A DNA stretch of 59,416 nucleotides from Spirochaetota bacterium (GTDB taxonomy: Bacteria; Spirochaetota; UBA4802; UB4802). The position numbers were made by a program, and so were the translations under genes. Of this stretch, positions 35,787-44,661 are shown piece after piece; within the stretch, counting starts at the first letter, position 1, and the number at the start of each line of letters is the position of its first letter. The notes beneath the pieces were generated by a model. The model saw only the letters and a program-made list of their open reading frames with translations. It searched no databases and had not been told where the DNA came from. The DNA is taken from NCBI GenBank assembly GCA_040756435.1, contig JBFLZD010000018.1:1-59416 (forward strand), read 5' to 3'.

Positions 35787-36773
35787 ATGCATATCATAAA
35801 AATTAATGGCATTAAGTACACATTTCACCTTGCACCCATGGCAGAGCTTACCACTCCAGCGCTGCGTAATGTTGTCAAAAATTTTACTGGTAACGTTGTC
35901 CTGTATTCTGAGATGTTAGCAAGTGGTGCTATAAATGCAAAGGCACCCCATAACGAGCCACTTGTGAAACGCTATAATTTTGACACACCTTTTTTTTATC
36001 AGTTAGTAGGAAATAACCCTGCAATTATGGCCAACGCTGCTGCTATTTTGCAAGACTATGGATGTGATGGTATTAACATAAACATGGCCTGCTCTGCACC
36101 ACATATTCTTAAAACGGGCGCAGGTGCTGGCCTTCTTTGCAATTTTGACCTGGCAAAAGCAATTATTGCTGCTTGCAGAAAAAACGTTCACGGCCTTCTT
36201 ACCGTTAAGATGCGTGCTGGCTTTCATGATATTGATTTGCCATTTTTACAGCAGTTTGTTACTATGCTGAAGAATGAAGGAGTTGATGCTGTCATTATTC
36301 ACCCACGTGCCGCAAAATGGGGTTTTACCCGTAAAGCTCGCTGGGATATTATTGAGGCGATAGTAACTGCTATAAATATCCCTGTCATTGGGAATGGTGA
36401 TATCTTTGAACCAGCACAAGCCTTGCAGTGTTTACAACAAACCCATTGTGATGGTATCATGATTGGTAGAGCAGCAGTACAGAAACCATGGATATTTGCA
36501 CAGTGTGATGCTTTATTGCAGCAACAGTCGCTGTCACTATCGCTTAACATTGAAGAAATATGGATAGAAGTTTTACAAAACATACAAAAAATGCTTCCGC
36601 AGAGGCTTCATAAAAGCAGGGCACACCGATTTTGTGCATATTATCACAAAAATGTTACATTTGGGCACACCCTGTTTTCATCAATACGGCAATGCAACGA
36701 AATAAATGATATGATTGTACTTATAAAGAATTATTTTCAACGAAATGAGGAAGAAAGAATAAAAATAGTATAA
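35787..36773 (+). CDS. dus: tRNA-dihydrouridine synthase
   Basis: A 328-aa FMN-dependent TIM-barrel enzyme that reduces uridine in tRNA. APMAELTTPALR (near 20) is the FMN-binding start, GCDGININMACSAP (near 90) holds the catalytic Cys, KMRAGF and HPRAAKWGFTRKARW follow, and GNGDI / DGIMIGRAA are the phosphate-binding loops. ATG 35787 is preferred; an in-frame GTG at 35760 overlaps the corA end. The gene ends three bases before the stop of the convergent Rpn nuclease gene. Confidence 0.9.
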   Translation: MHIIKINGIKYTFHLAPMAELTTPALRNVVKNFTGNVVLYSEMLASGAINAKAPHNEPLVKRYNFDTPFFYQLVGNNPAIMANAAAILQDYGCDGININMACSAPHILKTGAGAGLLCNFDLAKAIIAACRKNVHGLLTVKMRAGFHDIDLPFLQQFVTMLKNEGVDAVIIHPRAAKWGFTRKARWDIIEAIVTAINIPVIGNGDIFEPAQALQCLQQTHCDGIMIGRAAVQKPWIFAQCDALLQQQSLSLSLNIEEIWIEVLQNIQKMLPQRLHKSRAHRFCAYYHKNVTFGHTLFSSIRQCNEINDMIVLIKNYFQRNEEERIKIV

Positions 36774-36776
36774 TGG

Positions 36777-37748
36777 TTATTTATTTTTTAGCTCTTCCAG
36801 TTGTGCCTTAGTTAATTTAGTTATCTTTATAATTGTTTTATCATCGATTCCACTTTTCAATAAATTACGTGCAATAGTAATCCTTTCCTCATGTTTTCCT
36901 ATCAACTTACCTTTTTGAATTCCTTTTTGAATTCCTTTCTCAATCCCTTTATTAAATCCTTCTTTTATTAAATCTGATTTTATCTTTTTTAATGTTTGTG
37001 CTAACATTGAAGTTGCCTCCTGAGGAGTATTTACAAAATTTCCCGGTATCTTCTGGTCACTGTCTACTATACCATGCGATTGCAAATAATGTAATAACCA
37101 ATATAACAATGTGCGTATAAGCAAAAATTCGCCTTTCTCTGTATAAATTTGCACCAAATCCTTAATTCTGTCAATAGTTTTATAAAATATTGCATCATCA
37201 CCTGTTTCTAATAGAAATACAGTAGCTATCACATTCATCATTTGTTGAAGTATTTCTGGATTGAGTTCATTTTCAATGACTGGATAATATCTGAACTTAG
37301 GAACATATGGTAAACATTCATGCAATATCTCTGGAATATCAATCAAATCTTCAAGTGCAAATGGTGCATTCCATACTTTATCACCATTATATATCATAAC
37401 TGGAAATACAACAGGCAATTTTTTAGCATTGTGATGATATAGTAATTCCCTGTATAATTCTACAATATATTGTAACATCCTAAATGCTATGAATTTATCC
37501 ACAGTAGATTGGAATTCAATTAAAAGATAGATATACATATCAGTATTTCTAAAACGCAATTTATAGATAATATCTGCTTCATATTCTTTATAGTGATCAT
37601 TTACATACGTTTTATCAATTGTTTCAGCTTGCGTAAAATCAATTTCTTTAACCCAATCCATATGGACAAATGATTCTAACAATTCTTTTACCATTAATGG
37701 ATTAGAAAATAAATACTTATACCCTTTATCATGAATATTTTCAGCCAT
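36777..37748 (-). CDS. Rpn-family recombination-promoting nuclease
   Basis: A 323-aa PD-(D/E)XK nuclease of the Rpn / transposase_31 group. YKEYEADIIYKLRF and YIYLLIEFQSTVD (near 77) give the D...ExQ-type active site of the family, and PVVFPVMIYNGDKVW is its usual middle motif. The tail is a short in-frame tandem repeat (KGIEKGIQKGIQKGK), encoded by repeated TTTTTGAATTCC, which invites copy-number slippage. It starts 86 bases from the second hairpin element. Rpn proteins promote RecA-independent gene transfer, and some act in defence. Confidence 0.88.
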   Translation of the reverse strand: MAENIHDKGYKYLFSNPLMVKELLESFVHMDWVKEIDFTQAETIDKTYVNDHYKEYEADIIYKLRFRNTDMYIYLLIEFQSTVDKFIAFRMLQYIVELYRELLYHHNAKKLPVVFPVMIYNGDKVWNAPFALEDLIDIPEILHECLPYVPKFRYYPVIENELNPEILQQMMNVIATVFLLETGDDAIFYKTIDRIKDLVQIYTEKGEFLLIRTLLYWLLHYLQSHGIVDSDQKIPGNFVNTPQEATSMLAQTLKKIKSDLIKEGFNKGIEKGIQKGIQKGKLIGKHEERITIARNLLKSGIDDKTIIKITKLTKAQLEELKNK

Positions 37749-37834
37749 AGATACCTCATGGTAAAAATCTATTGTGTTTATACATTAATACGCTTGAGAA
37801 TGAAAAATTTGAAAAATTATGTTAAAAATTTTCA

Positions 37835-37949
37835 TTAATTATTCCTAAATGTTGAAAATTGAACAAAATATAAAATAGTGTACACCCCGCCGCCTTCGGA
37901 GGCGGGGGTGTACACTTTATTCTTTATGAAATTTTTTTAGGAATTATTA
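37835..37949. mobile_element. MITE-like hairpin element, copy 2 (inverted)
   Basis: About 115 bp from AATTATTCCTAAA to TTTAGGAATTATT, again with a GC-rich stem (TAGTGTACACCCCGCCGCC, loop, then GGCGGGGGTGTACACT). Read backwards it aligns with the copy at 34503-34619. The stem bases vary between copies in compensating pairs (tatataccc/ggtgtata here tgtacaccc/gggtgtaca), which suggests that the structure is kept. It and copy 1 bracket corA, dus and the Rpn gene. Confidence 0.75.
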
Positions 37950-38097
37950 CTGAAAAATTTTTGAGTTTTTTTAATGAATCCTTACAATAGTTATAAGCAT
38001 TAAATCAGATAAAACAATGGCGTGATAACCTGACTATAATGTTCATAAATTTACTTTGTATCAACAAACATAGTACTACTTTAAAATTTTAGTATTC

Positions 38098-38994
38098 ATG
38101 AGCTATCCATCATACATAGCATTATACGAACAAGGGGAGCTTCTCAAACGCATTGAAGCATTGAACACTATTGTTACCCACTGTACTCTCTGCCCTCATG
38201 AGTGCAAAGTTGACAGGCGTTCTGCAACCGGTAAATGCAAAACTGGCATGCAAGCACTGGTAGCATCATACCATGCACACTTTGGGGAAGAATCATGCCT
38301 GGTTGGTAAATACGGCTCAGGTACAATCTTTTTTGCCAACTGTAACCTTGCCTGCATATTCTGTCAAAACTGGGATATATCACAAATGCCTAATGGCCGC
38401 AACGTTACTCCCAAAGAAATGGCTGATATGATGATACGGTTGCAGCAAAAGGGCTGCCACAATATAAATTTTGTAAGCCCCACCCATGTGGTCCATGCAA
38501 TTGTTCAGGCACTTCCCTTTGCCATTGAACGCGGCCTAAGTATTCCTCTGGTATACAATTCAGGTGGATATGATTCATTTGAAACATTACAATTGTTAGA
38601 TGGTATATTTGATATTTACATGCCCGATTTCAAATATATGGACGCTGCTGTAGCAATGGAATTAAGCGGTGCAAGAGATTATCCGCAAAAAGCTATTACC
38701 GCCCTCAGGGAGATGCATCGCCAGGTTGGTGACCTTGTCATTGAAAAGGGCATTGCAAAAAGAGGTTTGTTAGTGCGTCATTTAGTCATGCCGGAGAACA
38801 TTGTCCGCAGTGATCTTGTATTTAAAGAACTATCTGCTATATCACCTCACACGTATGTAAATATTATGGCGCAGTACCACCCTGAATACAGGGCACATAC
38901 CCATAAAAGCCTGGGAAGGCGCATTACCATACAGGAATTTGATCAGGCTTATGTGTGGGCTAAACAAGCAGGATTATATAGATTTGATAGATAA
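38098..38994 (+). CDS. Radical SAM protein, PflA-like
   Basis: A 298-aa radical SAM enzyme of the group annotated as putative pyruvate formate-lyase activating enzyme (COG1313-like). An N-terminal Cys cluster (CTLCPHECKVDR and GKCKTG) precedes the SAM motif CNLACIFCQNW (near residue 82), and NSGGYDSFETLQLL / YMPDFKYMD are typical of the group. The substrate is unknown. No Shine-Dalgarno precedes ATG 38098, so a leaderless or weakly initiated message is possible. Confidence 0.88.
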   Translation: MSYPSYIALYEQGELLKRIEALNTIVTHCTLCPHECKVDRRSATGKCKTGMQALVASYHAHFGEESCLVGKYGSGTIFFANCNLACIFCQNWDISQMPNGRNVTPKEMADMMIRLQQKGCHNINFVSPTHVVHAIVQALPFAIERGLSIPLVYNSGGYDSFETLQLLDGIFDIYMPDFKYMDAAVAMELSGARDYPQKAITALREMHRQVGDLVIEKGIAKRGLLVRHLVMPENIVRSDLVFKELSAISPHTYVNIMAQYHPEYRAHTHKSLGRRITIQEFDQAYVWAKQAGLYRFDR

Positions 38995-39006
38995 CGATAT
39001 TTTTTA

Positions 39007-39035
39007 TTGACCTTAAATTTTTTTACATATATACT
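39007..39035 (+). promoter_or_regulatory. Promoter of the histidine-kinase-like gene, leaderless message
   Basis: TTGACC (39007-39012), 17 bases, TATACT (39030-39035). Transcription would start 7-8 bases further on, at the ATG (39043) itself. No ribosome site precedes the ATG, which agrees with a leaderless transcript. Confidence 0.55.
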
Positions 39036-39042
39036 ATAATCG

Positions 39043-40095
39043 ATGCTGAAAACTTCTTCACAACTCATTAATCTTTTTGACCTGGTAAATGATGAGATAC
39101 TCATACTTGATGGCAATAATTACACTGTACTATTTAACAATGATAGGGCAGAAAAGTTTGTTACAAATGGTGGTAAAACCAATATCCTGGAAGACGAAAA
39201 AATTAGAAATATTTTACGTTCCATACAACCTGACAAAACCCATACGGAACATATCAGCTTAAAAATAAATAATAAGATACATCACTACAAAATTAATATT
39301 TTAGCAATCAAAGATGATAACTCTTACCTGATTGCCTTTGTATTAACTGATACTACCCGTTTATTTAAACTTCACCGCAAGCAACAGCAACTCATTGCCC
39401 AGATACGCAAAAATTATTTTGACCGCTTTGAATCACTGAAACAGTTAGCTGACTCAATAGCTCATGAGGTACGGAATCCTCTTGTTTCTATAGGTGGATA
39501 TGCCAATCTCCTGATGCGAAAATGTGAGGAAGGAATAGATCACTTAGAAGCAAAAAAATTTTTATCATATATTGTTGAAAATGCTGAACGTCTTAACTAT
39601 CTGACACAACAAATTGAAGAAATGGGGGATCTTAAACGAGTTCAACTATCTGCATATGATATTGTAAAATTTTTAGAAGAACAAAAAACAACGTTAATTG
39701 CAGCTGCAAAACAATTTAATAAAGATTTACACATAACTATTGAAACTGAAAATCATTATCACATGTATATAGATTACGACCGCTTACGTTTTGCTTTAAC
39801 CCGCATCATTGAATTTATTGCTCAACATGCAAAAAGGGAAACTTTAAGTATGCACTGTCATGATAGCGTATATGAATTTATTATCACCATCTCGTTTTCT
39901 ACAGATATACTTACCGAAGAAGATTTACCATATATCTTTGACCCATTTTACACAACTCGATCAAATATTGAAACATTTAATCTCTGTATAGCCCAGCGCA
40001 TTATCATGCTGCATGGCGGAATCATTACCCCCGAAATTAAGAAAAACACCATTGTATTCAGAATAGCCCTGCCACAGGATAAGCGGTTAACGTAA
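39043..40095 (+). CDS. PAS-histidine kinase with degenerate ATP-binding domain
   Basis: A 350-aa cytosolic protein. Residues 1-115 form a PAS-like sensor (no TM segment), and residues 125-190 form a HisKA dimer with the phospho-acceptor H-box SIAHEVRNPLVSIGGY (His near 141). In the following HATPase domain the N box reads LRFALTRIIEFIAQHAK without the Mg2+-binding Asn, the G1 box (DxGxG) is replaced by SFSTDILTEED, and the G2 glycines are lost (NLCIAQRIIMLHGG). The domain is recognisable (IFDPFYTTR) but probably does not bind ATP. It may therefore accept phosphate or act only as a signalling scaffold. Its end overlaps the hemL end. Confidence 0.8.
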   Translation: MLKTSSQLINLFDLVNDEILILDGNNYTVLFNNDRAEKFVTNGGKTNILEDEKIRNILRSIQPDKTHTEHISLKINNKIHHYKINILAIKDDNSYLIAFVLTDTTRLFKLHRKQQQLIAQIRKNYFDRFESLKQLADSIAHEVRNPLVSIGGYANLLMRKCEEGIDHLEAKKFLSYIVENAERLNYLTQQIEEMGDLKRVQLSAYDIVKFLEEQKTTLIAAAKQFNKDLHITIETENHYHMYIDYDRLRFALTRIIEFIAQHAKRETLSMHCHDSVYEFIITISFSTDILTEEDLPYIFDPFYTTRSNIETFNLCIAQRIIMLHGGIITPEIKKNTIVFRIALPQDKRLT

Positions 40096-41379
40096 TACTA
40101 TCTCTAAAGATTCACCTATTGCTTTCACTGTTTTGTCAATATCCTCTTTTGAGTGAGATAAAGATAAAAATCCAACCTCATAACCTGATGGTGAAAGATA
40201 TATACCGCGCTCAAGCATTAAACGATGAAAGCGAGCAAACTGCTGCATATTGCATTCTTTAACCTGATCTACACTGGTAATGGTATCTTCAGCAGTAAAG
40301 TACAATGCAAATATTGAGGCAAAGCGTTCAAACAGCAGTTTATGTTTATACCGTGATATAAGCGGTTGCATCTGTTCTTCAAAATATGTTCCCAGTTCCT
40401 CAAGCTTTTGATATGCTGATGGCATTAATTTTTGTAATGTTGCAATGCCTGCTGCAACAGCAATGGGATTACCTGAAAGCGTTCCCGCCTGATACACAGG
40501 CCCATCAGGGGCAACCTTTGCCATTATTTCAGCCTTACCACCATACGCACCAACCGGTAATCCTCCACCAATAATTTTACCAAGCGTTGTGATATCAGCC
40601 TGCACACCAAAGCGCTCCTGTGCTCCTCCGCGGGCAAGCCTGAAACCAGTAATAACCTCATCAAATATCAATAGTACATTATGTTCTGTACATAGCTCCC
40701 GTACCTGTTTCAAGTAATCTTTCTTTGGAGGAATAAGCCCGTAATTACAGCATACAGGCTCCATGATGCAGCACGCAATATCATCGTTGTGCGATAGTAC
40801 CTGGTGCAAAGCATCTATGTCGTTATATTTTACTACTATAGTGTCTTTGGCATTGTCCTTTGTGACACCAGCTGAATCGGGCATACTAAAGGTTGCAAGC
40901 CCCGAACCCGCGGCAACAAGCAGGTGATCAGCATGACCATGATAGCAGCCATCAAATTTTATTATCTTGCTTTTGCCAGTATACCCGCGGGCAAGTCTGA
41001 TGGCACTCATAGTTGCTTCAGTACCTGAGTTAACAAAGCGAACTTTTTCAATACCTGAGAATGATTCAACCACCATTCGCGCGATGCTTATCTCCCCTTC
41101 ATGTGGTGCGCCAAAGCTGGTGCCATTTTCAGCTACCCGCTGAATAGCTTTAACAACATCATTATCAGCATGCCCCAAAATAAGCGGTCCCCATGACATG
41201 CAGTAATCAATAAAATCATTACCATCTTCATCAATGATATGACTGCCCTTACCTAATTTAAAGTACAATGGATGCCCACCCACTGAACGAAATGCACGCA
41301 CCGGTGAATTAACACCGCCTGGCATATATTTACACGCCTGATCATAAAGTTCTTTTGACCGTGATGTATGCAATGCCAT
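40087..41379 (-). CDS. hemL: Glutamate-1-semialdehyde 2,1-aminomutase
   Basis: A 430-aa PLP enzyme that converts glutamate-1-semialdehyde into 5-aminolevulinate, the second step of the C5 heme pathway. The family pieces are plain: MPGGVNSPVRAF (near 18), FVNSGTEATMSAIRLARGYTG, FDGCYHGHAD, and TTLGKIIGGGLPVGAYGG, whose Lys (near 267) binds PLP. Length is normal. It is the last gene of the heme cluster and lies 17 bases past hemB; an AAGGAGG site precedes the ATG. Confidence 0.97.
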   Translation of the reverse strand: MALHTSRSKELYDQACKYMPGGVNSPVRAFRSVGGHPLYFKLGKGSHIIDEDGNDFIDYCMSWGPLILGHADNDVVKAIQRVAENGTSFGAPHEGEISIARMVVESFSGIEKVRFVNSGTEATMSAIRLARGYTGKSKIIKFDGCYHGHADHLLVAAGSGLATFSMPDSAGVTKDNAKDTIVVKYNDIDALHQVLSHNDDIACCIMEPVCCNYGLIPPKKDYLKQVRELCTEHNVLLIFDEVITGFRLARGGAQERFGVQADITTLGKIIGGGLPVGAYGGKAEIMAKVAPDGPVYQAGTLSGNPIAVAAGIATLQKLMPSAYQKLEELGTYFEEQMQPLISRYKHKLLFERFASIFALYFTAEDTITSVDQVKECNMQQFARFHRLMLERGIYLSPSGYEVGFLSLSHSKEDIDKTVKAIGESLEIVLR

Positions 41380-41398
41380 AATCCCTCCTTAAAATAAA

Positions 41399-42373
41399 CT
41401 AATCAAACCACCTGTTTTTCAGAATATCAACCGTATGATATGAAATCACCATATCTGCACCTGCTCTAAAAATTGCTGTCATAATCTCACGCACCAGGCG
41501 TGCCTCATCACCAAACTGTAGCGTTGCTGCAGCTTTTACCATTGAATACTCACCACTTACATTATAGGCACATACAGGCACATCCACTGCCTGCTTAACA
41601 CGGTATAGTATATCTAAGTATGCAAGCGCAGGTTTTACCATGACAATATCAGCACCTTCTTCAATATCAAGATACACTTCTTTCAACGCTTCACGTGCAT
41701 TTCTGAAATCCATCTGATAGCTTCTCCTGTCGCCAAACTGTGGTGCACTACCAGCTGCATCCCTGAATGGGCCATAGAAAGCCGAAGCATATTTTGCAGC
41801 ATATGACAAAATGGGAATATGGAATAAGCCTGCTTCATCAAGTGCTGTTCGTATTGCTTCAATGCGGCCGTCCATCATATCCGATGGTGCTACCACATCA
41901 GCACCTGCCTGTGCATGGGAAACAGCTGTTTTTGCCAGAAGTTCTAATGTACTGTCATTGTCTATCTTGGCACCAACTACCATCCCACAGTGACCATGGC
42001 TTGTGTATTCACACAGGCATACATCTGTAATGATAGTTACATGTTTAAAATGTTTTTTTATTTCCCTGCAGGCTTTTTGCACTATACCGTTGTCATCATA
42101 CGCACCACTGGCTTTTTCATCTTTTTCATAGGGAATACCAAAGAGTATAATAGACTTCACTCCCAATGAAACATCAGCTTCTAATGTTTTTAAAAGATTA
42201 TCAATTGATAGGCGGCTTACTCCTGGCATTGACTCGATGGGCTGATTAATATGTGTGCCTTCAATGACAAAATAAGGCATGATGAGTTTATTGTAATCAA
42301 GCACTGTTTCAGCACAAAGATTTCGTATGACTTCTGATTCGCGTAACCGTCGTGGCCTGTAGTAGGGATGCAT
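41399..42373 (-). CDS. hemB: Porphobilinogen synthase
   Basis: A 324-aa enzyme that joins two 5-aminolevulinate molecules into porphobilinogen. The Schiff-base lysines lie in ILSYAAKYASAFYGPFRDAAGS (near 195) and MVKPALAYLDI (near 248), and the zinc-type metal site is present as DVCLCEYTSHGHCG (near 120). AGGAG precedes the ATG. Next downstream is hemL; upstream the operon is interrupted by a toxin-antitoxin pair. Confidence 0.97.
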   Translation of the reverse strand: MHPYYRPRRLRESEVIRNLCAETVLDYNKLIMPYFVIEGTHINQPIESMPGVSRLSIDNLLKTLEADVSLGVKSIILFGIPYEKDEKASGAYDDNGIVQKACREIKKHFKHVTIITDVCLCEYTSHGHCGMVVGAKIDNDSTLELLAKTAVSHAQAGADVVAPSDMMDGRIEAIRTALDEAGLFHIPILSYAAKYASAFYGPFRDAAGSAPQFGDRRSYQMDFRNAREALKEVYLDIEEGADIVMVKPALAYLDILYRVKQAVDVPVCAYNVSGEYSMVKAAATLQFGDEARLVREIMTAIFRAGADMVISYHTVDILKNRWFD

Positions 42374-42530
42374 AGTATCACTCCTATAATAAAGAATTCA
42401 TGGTAAATACCATCCTGATGGAGTCATTAGAAAAAACTCTGGATCTTCAAATCAAAAAATAGTATTATAGCAATATTTAGTAAAGTATTTTTATAACTAG
42501 AAAAATCAACCTACTTTTATAAAATGCTTA

Positions 42531-42833
42531 CTATGCTTTGTGTCGTATTTCTATAGTAATAATAAAAACAATCTTCTCCTTTTCATCAATTTCATAGAAT
42601 ATTCTGTATTTACCAATTCTATACCTCCAGGTTGGAGGTTTATAATTTACAAGCTTTTTTACATTTTTACCATAATAGGGATTTAATTGTAGCTGTGGAT
42701 ATACATATTGTTGAATTTTATTATAAATTTTTTGCCCAATGTTCTTTTGAATTTTTTCAATATCACTAATGAATTGGTTGGTTTCAAATATTCTGTAATT
42801 ATACAAATCGCCCTTTCTTTTTATGTGCATCAT
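42531..42833 (-). CDS. RelE/ParE-type toxin
   Basis: A 100-aa protein with the RelE fold pattern: an N-terminal strand (YRIFETNQFISDIEKIQKN), then WRYRIGKYRIFYEIDEKEKIVFIITIEIRHKAY-type ending (R near 70, R-H near 97). RelE-type toxins cut mRNA on the ribosome; ParE-type toxins poison gyrase; the sequence alone does not decide. The gene overlaps the antitoxin by 35 bases, and ATG 42833 or the following ATG may be used. It sits between hemB and cobA-hemD. Confidence 0.85.
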   Translation of the reverse strand: MMHIKRKGDLYNYRIFETNQFISDIEKIQKNIGQKIYNKIQQYVYPQLQLNPYYGKNVKKLVNYKPPTWRYRIGKYRIFYEIDEKEKIVFIITIEIRHKA

Positions 42834-43038
42834 TGCTACCTTTTTTTAATCGCTGTAATAAATCACGGTTGCTCAAAATTTCTGCCATTTCAAATTCATC
42901 AACCAATTCATTTTGTTCAATATATCGCAAGGTAGCTGTTTCAATAAAATTAGATATTGTTCTATTTTCTGCCTCAGCATACAGTTTAAGCTTTTGCATC
43001 AATGTATCATCAATGCGTAATGTTACAGTTTTAGGCAT
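42799..43038 (-). CDS. Ribbon-helix-helix antitoxin
   Basis: A 79-aa protein beginning KTVTLRIDDTLMQKLKLYAEAENRTISNFIETA, the beta strand and two helices of a ribbon-helix-helix repressor (CopG/RelB-like). The C-terminal part (FEMAEILSNRDLLQRLKKG) would bind and neutralise the overlapping toxin. GGAGG precedes ATG 43038. It probably represses its own operon at the sites just upstream. Confidence 0.85.
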   Translation of the reverse strand: MPKTVTLRIDDTLMQKLKLYAEAENRTISNFIETATLRYIEQNELVDEFEMAEILSNRDLLQRLKKGSNDAHKKKGRFV

Positions 43039-43072
43039 TATAATCCTCCATCATTTCAATAGTATTGCTTAT

Positions 43073-43110
43073 ATGGAATTCCATTCATGAATACAAATTA
43101 ATACAAATTA
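43073..43110. promoter_or_regulatory. Candidate operator of the toxin-antitoxin pair
   Basis: A perfect 12-bp palindrome, ATGGAATTCCAT (43073-43084), is followed by a tandem direct repeat ATACAAATTA (43091-43100 and 43101-43110). Both lie 35-72 bases upstream of the antitoxin ATG, where an RHH repressor would act. Confidence 0.5.
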
Positions 43111-43179
43111 AAGCAATTGTCAATAAAGTAAATTTTTTTATTACACAAATATATTATTTGATAAATATCAAGCCTGTAT

Positions 43180-44661
43180 CTATTTTTTATAATACTCCAC
43201 TATGGCCTGCACCAATCCTTCTATGGTAAATTCCTTAGCAACAATATGGGGCCATAGTCCCTGTTTTATGCACTCATCGGCAGTGATTGGACCAATGCAG
43301 GCAACAGTTGCAGTGGTGCTTCCTGCTAACTCCACAAAATTACGTACCGTTGATGAACTTGTAAACGTAATGATGTCAGCATTCTTTAACTCCTGTAACA
43401 TTGCAGGTGTTACTTCAGGCTTTACTGCATCATAGATATGCACTCTTTCCACCTGTGCTCCTGCATGTTGCAGTCCTTCAGTCAATGCAGCCCGTGCTTT
43501 TACCGAACAGGGAACAAGAATTTTTTTGGCAGCAATATCCACACCATTAAACGCATCCACCAAACTTTCTGCAACATATTCCTGTGGTACCAGATCAGCA
43601 ACTACTGCATACGCACGCAAAGCATCACGTGTAGCAGGACCAATAGCCGCCACCTTACACCGCAGTGACCGCGCATCAAGCCCTAACGTAAACATTTCCT
43701 CAAAGAAAATGCTCACCGCATTCTGTGATGTAAATACAACCCAGTCATACTCATGTAACCTGTTCAAAGCATCATGGAGTGGCGATAGTTCCGGTAATTT
43801 TTCTATTGCTATGGTAGGAAATTCCACAACATCAGCACCCAATTCATATAACCGTTTGGAAAGAACGCTTGCTTGCTCGCGCGTGCGTGTTACCACCACT
43901 TTTTTGCCAAACAGTGGCAAGGTGTCATACCAGCGTAATGTATTTCGCAAGCTCACTACCCTGCCTATACATATAATAGCTGGTGGTGTTAACCCTGCCT
44001 GTTCAACTTCTGTGGCGATAGTTTCCAGTGTGCCGGTTGCTACCTTTTGTTTTGGCAAGGTTCCCCAGGTAACCACTGCTATGGGAGTTTGCGCCGGGAA
44101 ATTTTTTTCCTGTATCAGTCGCTTGCAGATGACATCTAAGTTTTTCATTCCCATAAGAAATGTGTATGTTTTTTGCGGGCTATAATCGGGCAATGTAATG
44201 TCTTCAGTGCCATCAGCTCTCCGGTGTCCGGTGATTACTTCAAAGCTTGCTGCATAATCACGGTGAGTGATGGGGATACCGGCATACGCCAATGCCGAGT
44301 AAAAGGACGATATACCGGGAACTATCGCATACGCTATACCTGCTGCCACTAATTCTTCAGCTTCCTCACCACCCCTGCCAAAGATAAATGGGTCCCCCCC
44401 CTTAAGGCGCACCACCACCTTGCCTTCACGGGCTTTCTTTACAATAAGCGCATTTATTTCTTCCTGCGACAGTGTGTGCTGACTTCCCTGCTTGCCCACA
44501 TAGATAAGCTCCGCACGGGTGTGTTGCAACAATACTGGATTTGCCAGATAGTCGTATATAATGCAATCAGCTTTTTCAATGCACTCTTTTCCCGTAACCG
44601 AAATAAGTCCTGGATCACCAGGACCTGCTCCTACTAAATATACAAATCCATTCTGTTTCAT
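43180..44661 (-). CDS. cobA-hemD: Fused uroporphyrinogen-III methyltransferase / synthase
   Basis: A 493-aa fusion. Residues 1-245 are the SAM-dependent methyltransferase (CobA): VYLVGAGPGDPGLISVTG, VVRLKGGDPFIFGRGGEE and YAIVPGISSFYSALAYAGIPITHRD are its signatures. Residues about 250-493 are uroporphyrinogen-III synthase (HemD): VVVTRTREQASVLSKRL, VVFTSQNAVSIFFEE and ITFTSSSTVRNFVEL. The two activities feed uroporphyrinogen III toward precorrin-2 and so to siroheme, heme d1 or B12. The ATG overlaps the hemC stop (ATGA). Such fusions are known in several anaerobes. Confidence 0.96.
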   Translation of the reverse strand: MKQNGFVYLVGAGPGDPGLISVTGKECIEKADCIIYDYLANPVLLQHTRAELIYVGKQGSQHTLSQEEINALIVKKAREGKVVVRLKGGDPFIFGRGGEEAEELVAAGIAYAIVPGISSFYSALAYAGIPITHRDYAASFEVITGHRRADGTEDITLPDYSPQKTYTFLMGMKNLDVICKRLIQEKNFPAQTPIAVVTWGTLPKQKVATGTLETIATEVEQAGLTPPAIICIGRVVSLRNTLRWYDTLPLFGKKVVVTRTREQASVLSKRLYELGADVVEFPTIAIEKLPELSPLHDALNRLHEYDWVVFTSQNAVSIFFEEMFTLGLDARSLRCKVAAIGPATRDALRAYAVVADLVPQEYVAESLVDAFNGVDIAAKKILVPCSVKARAALTEGLQHAGAQVERVHIYDAVKPEVTPAMLQELKNADIITFTSSSTVRNFVELAGSTTATVACIGPITADECIKQGLWPHIVAKEFTIEGLVQAIVEYYKK

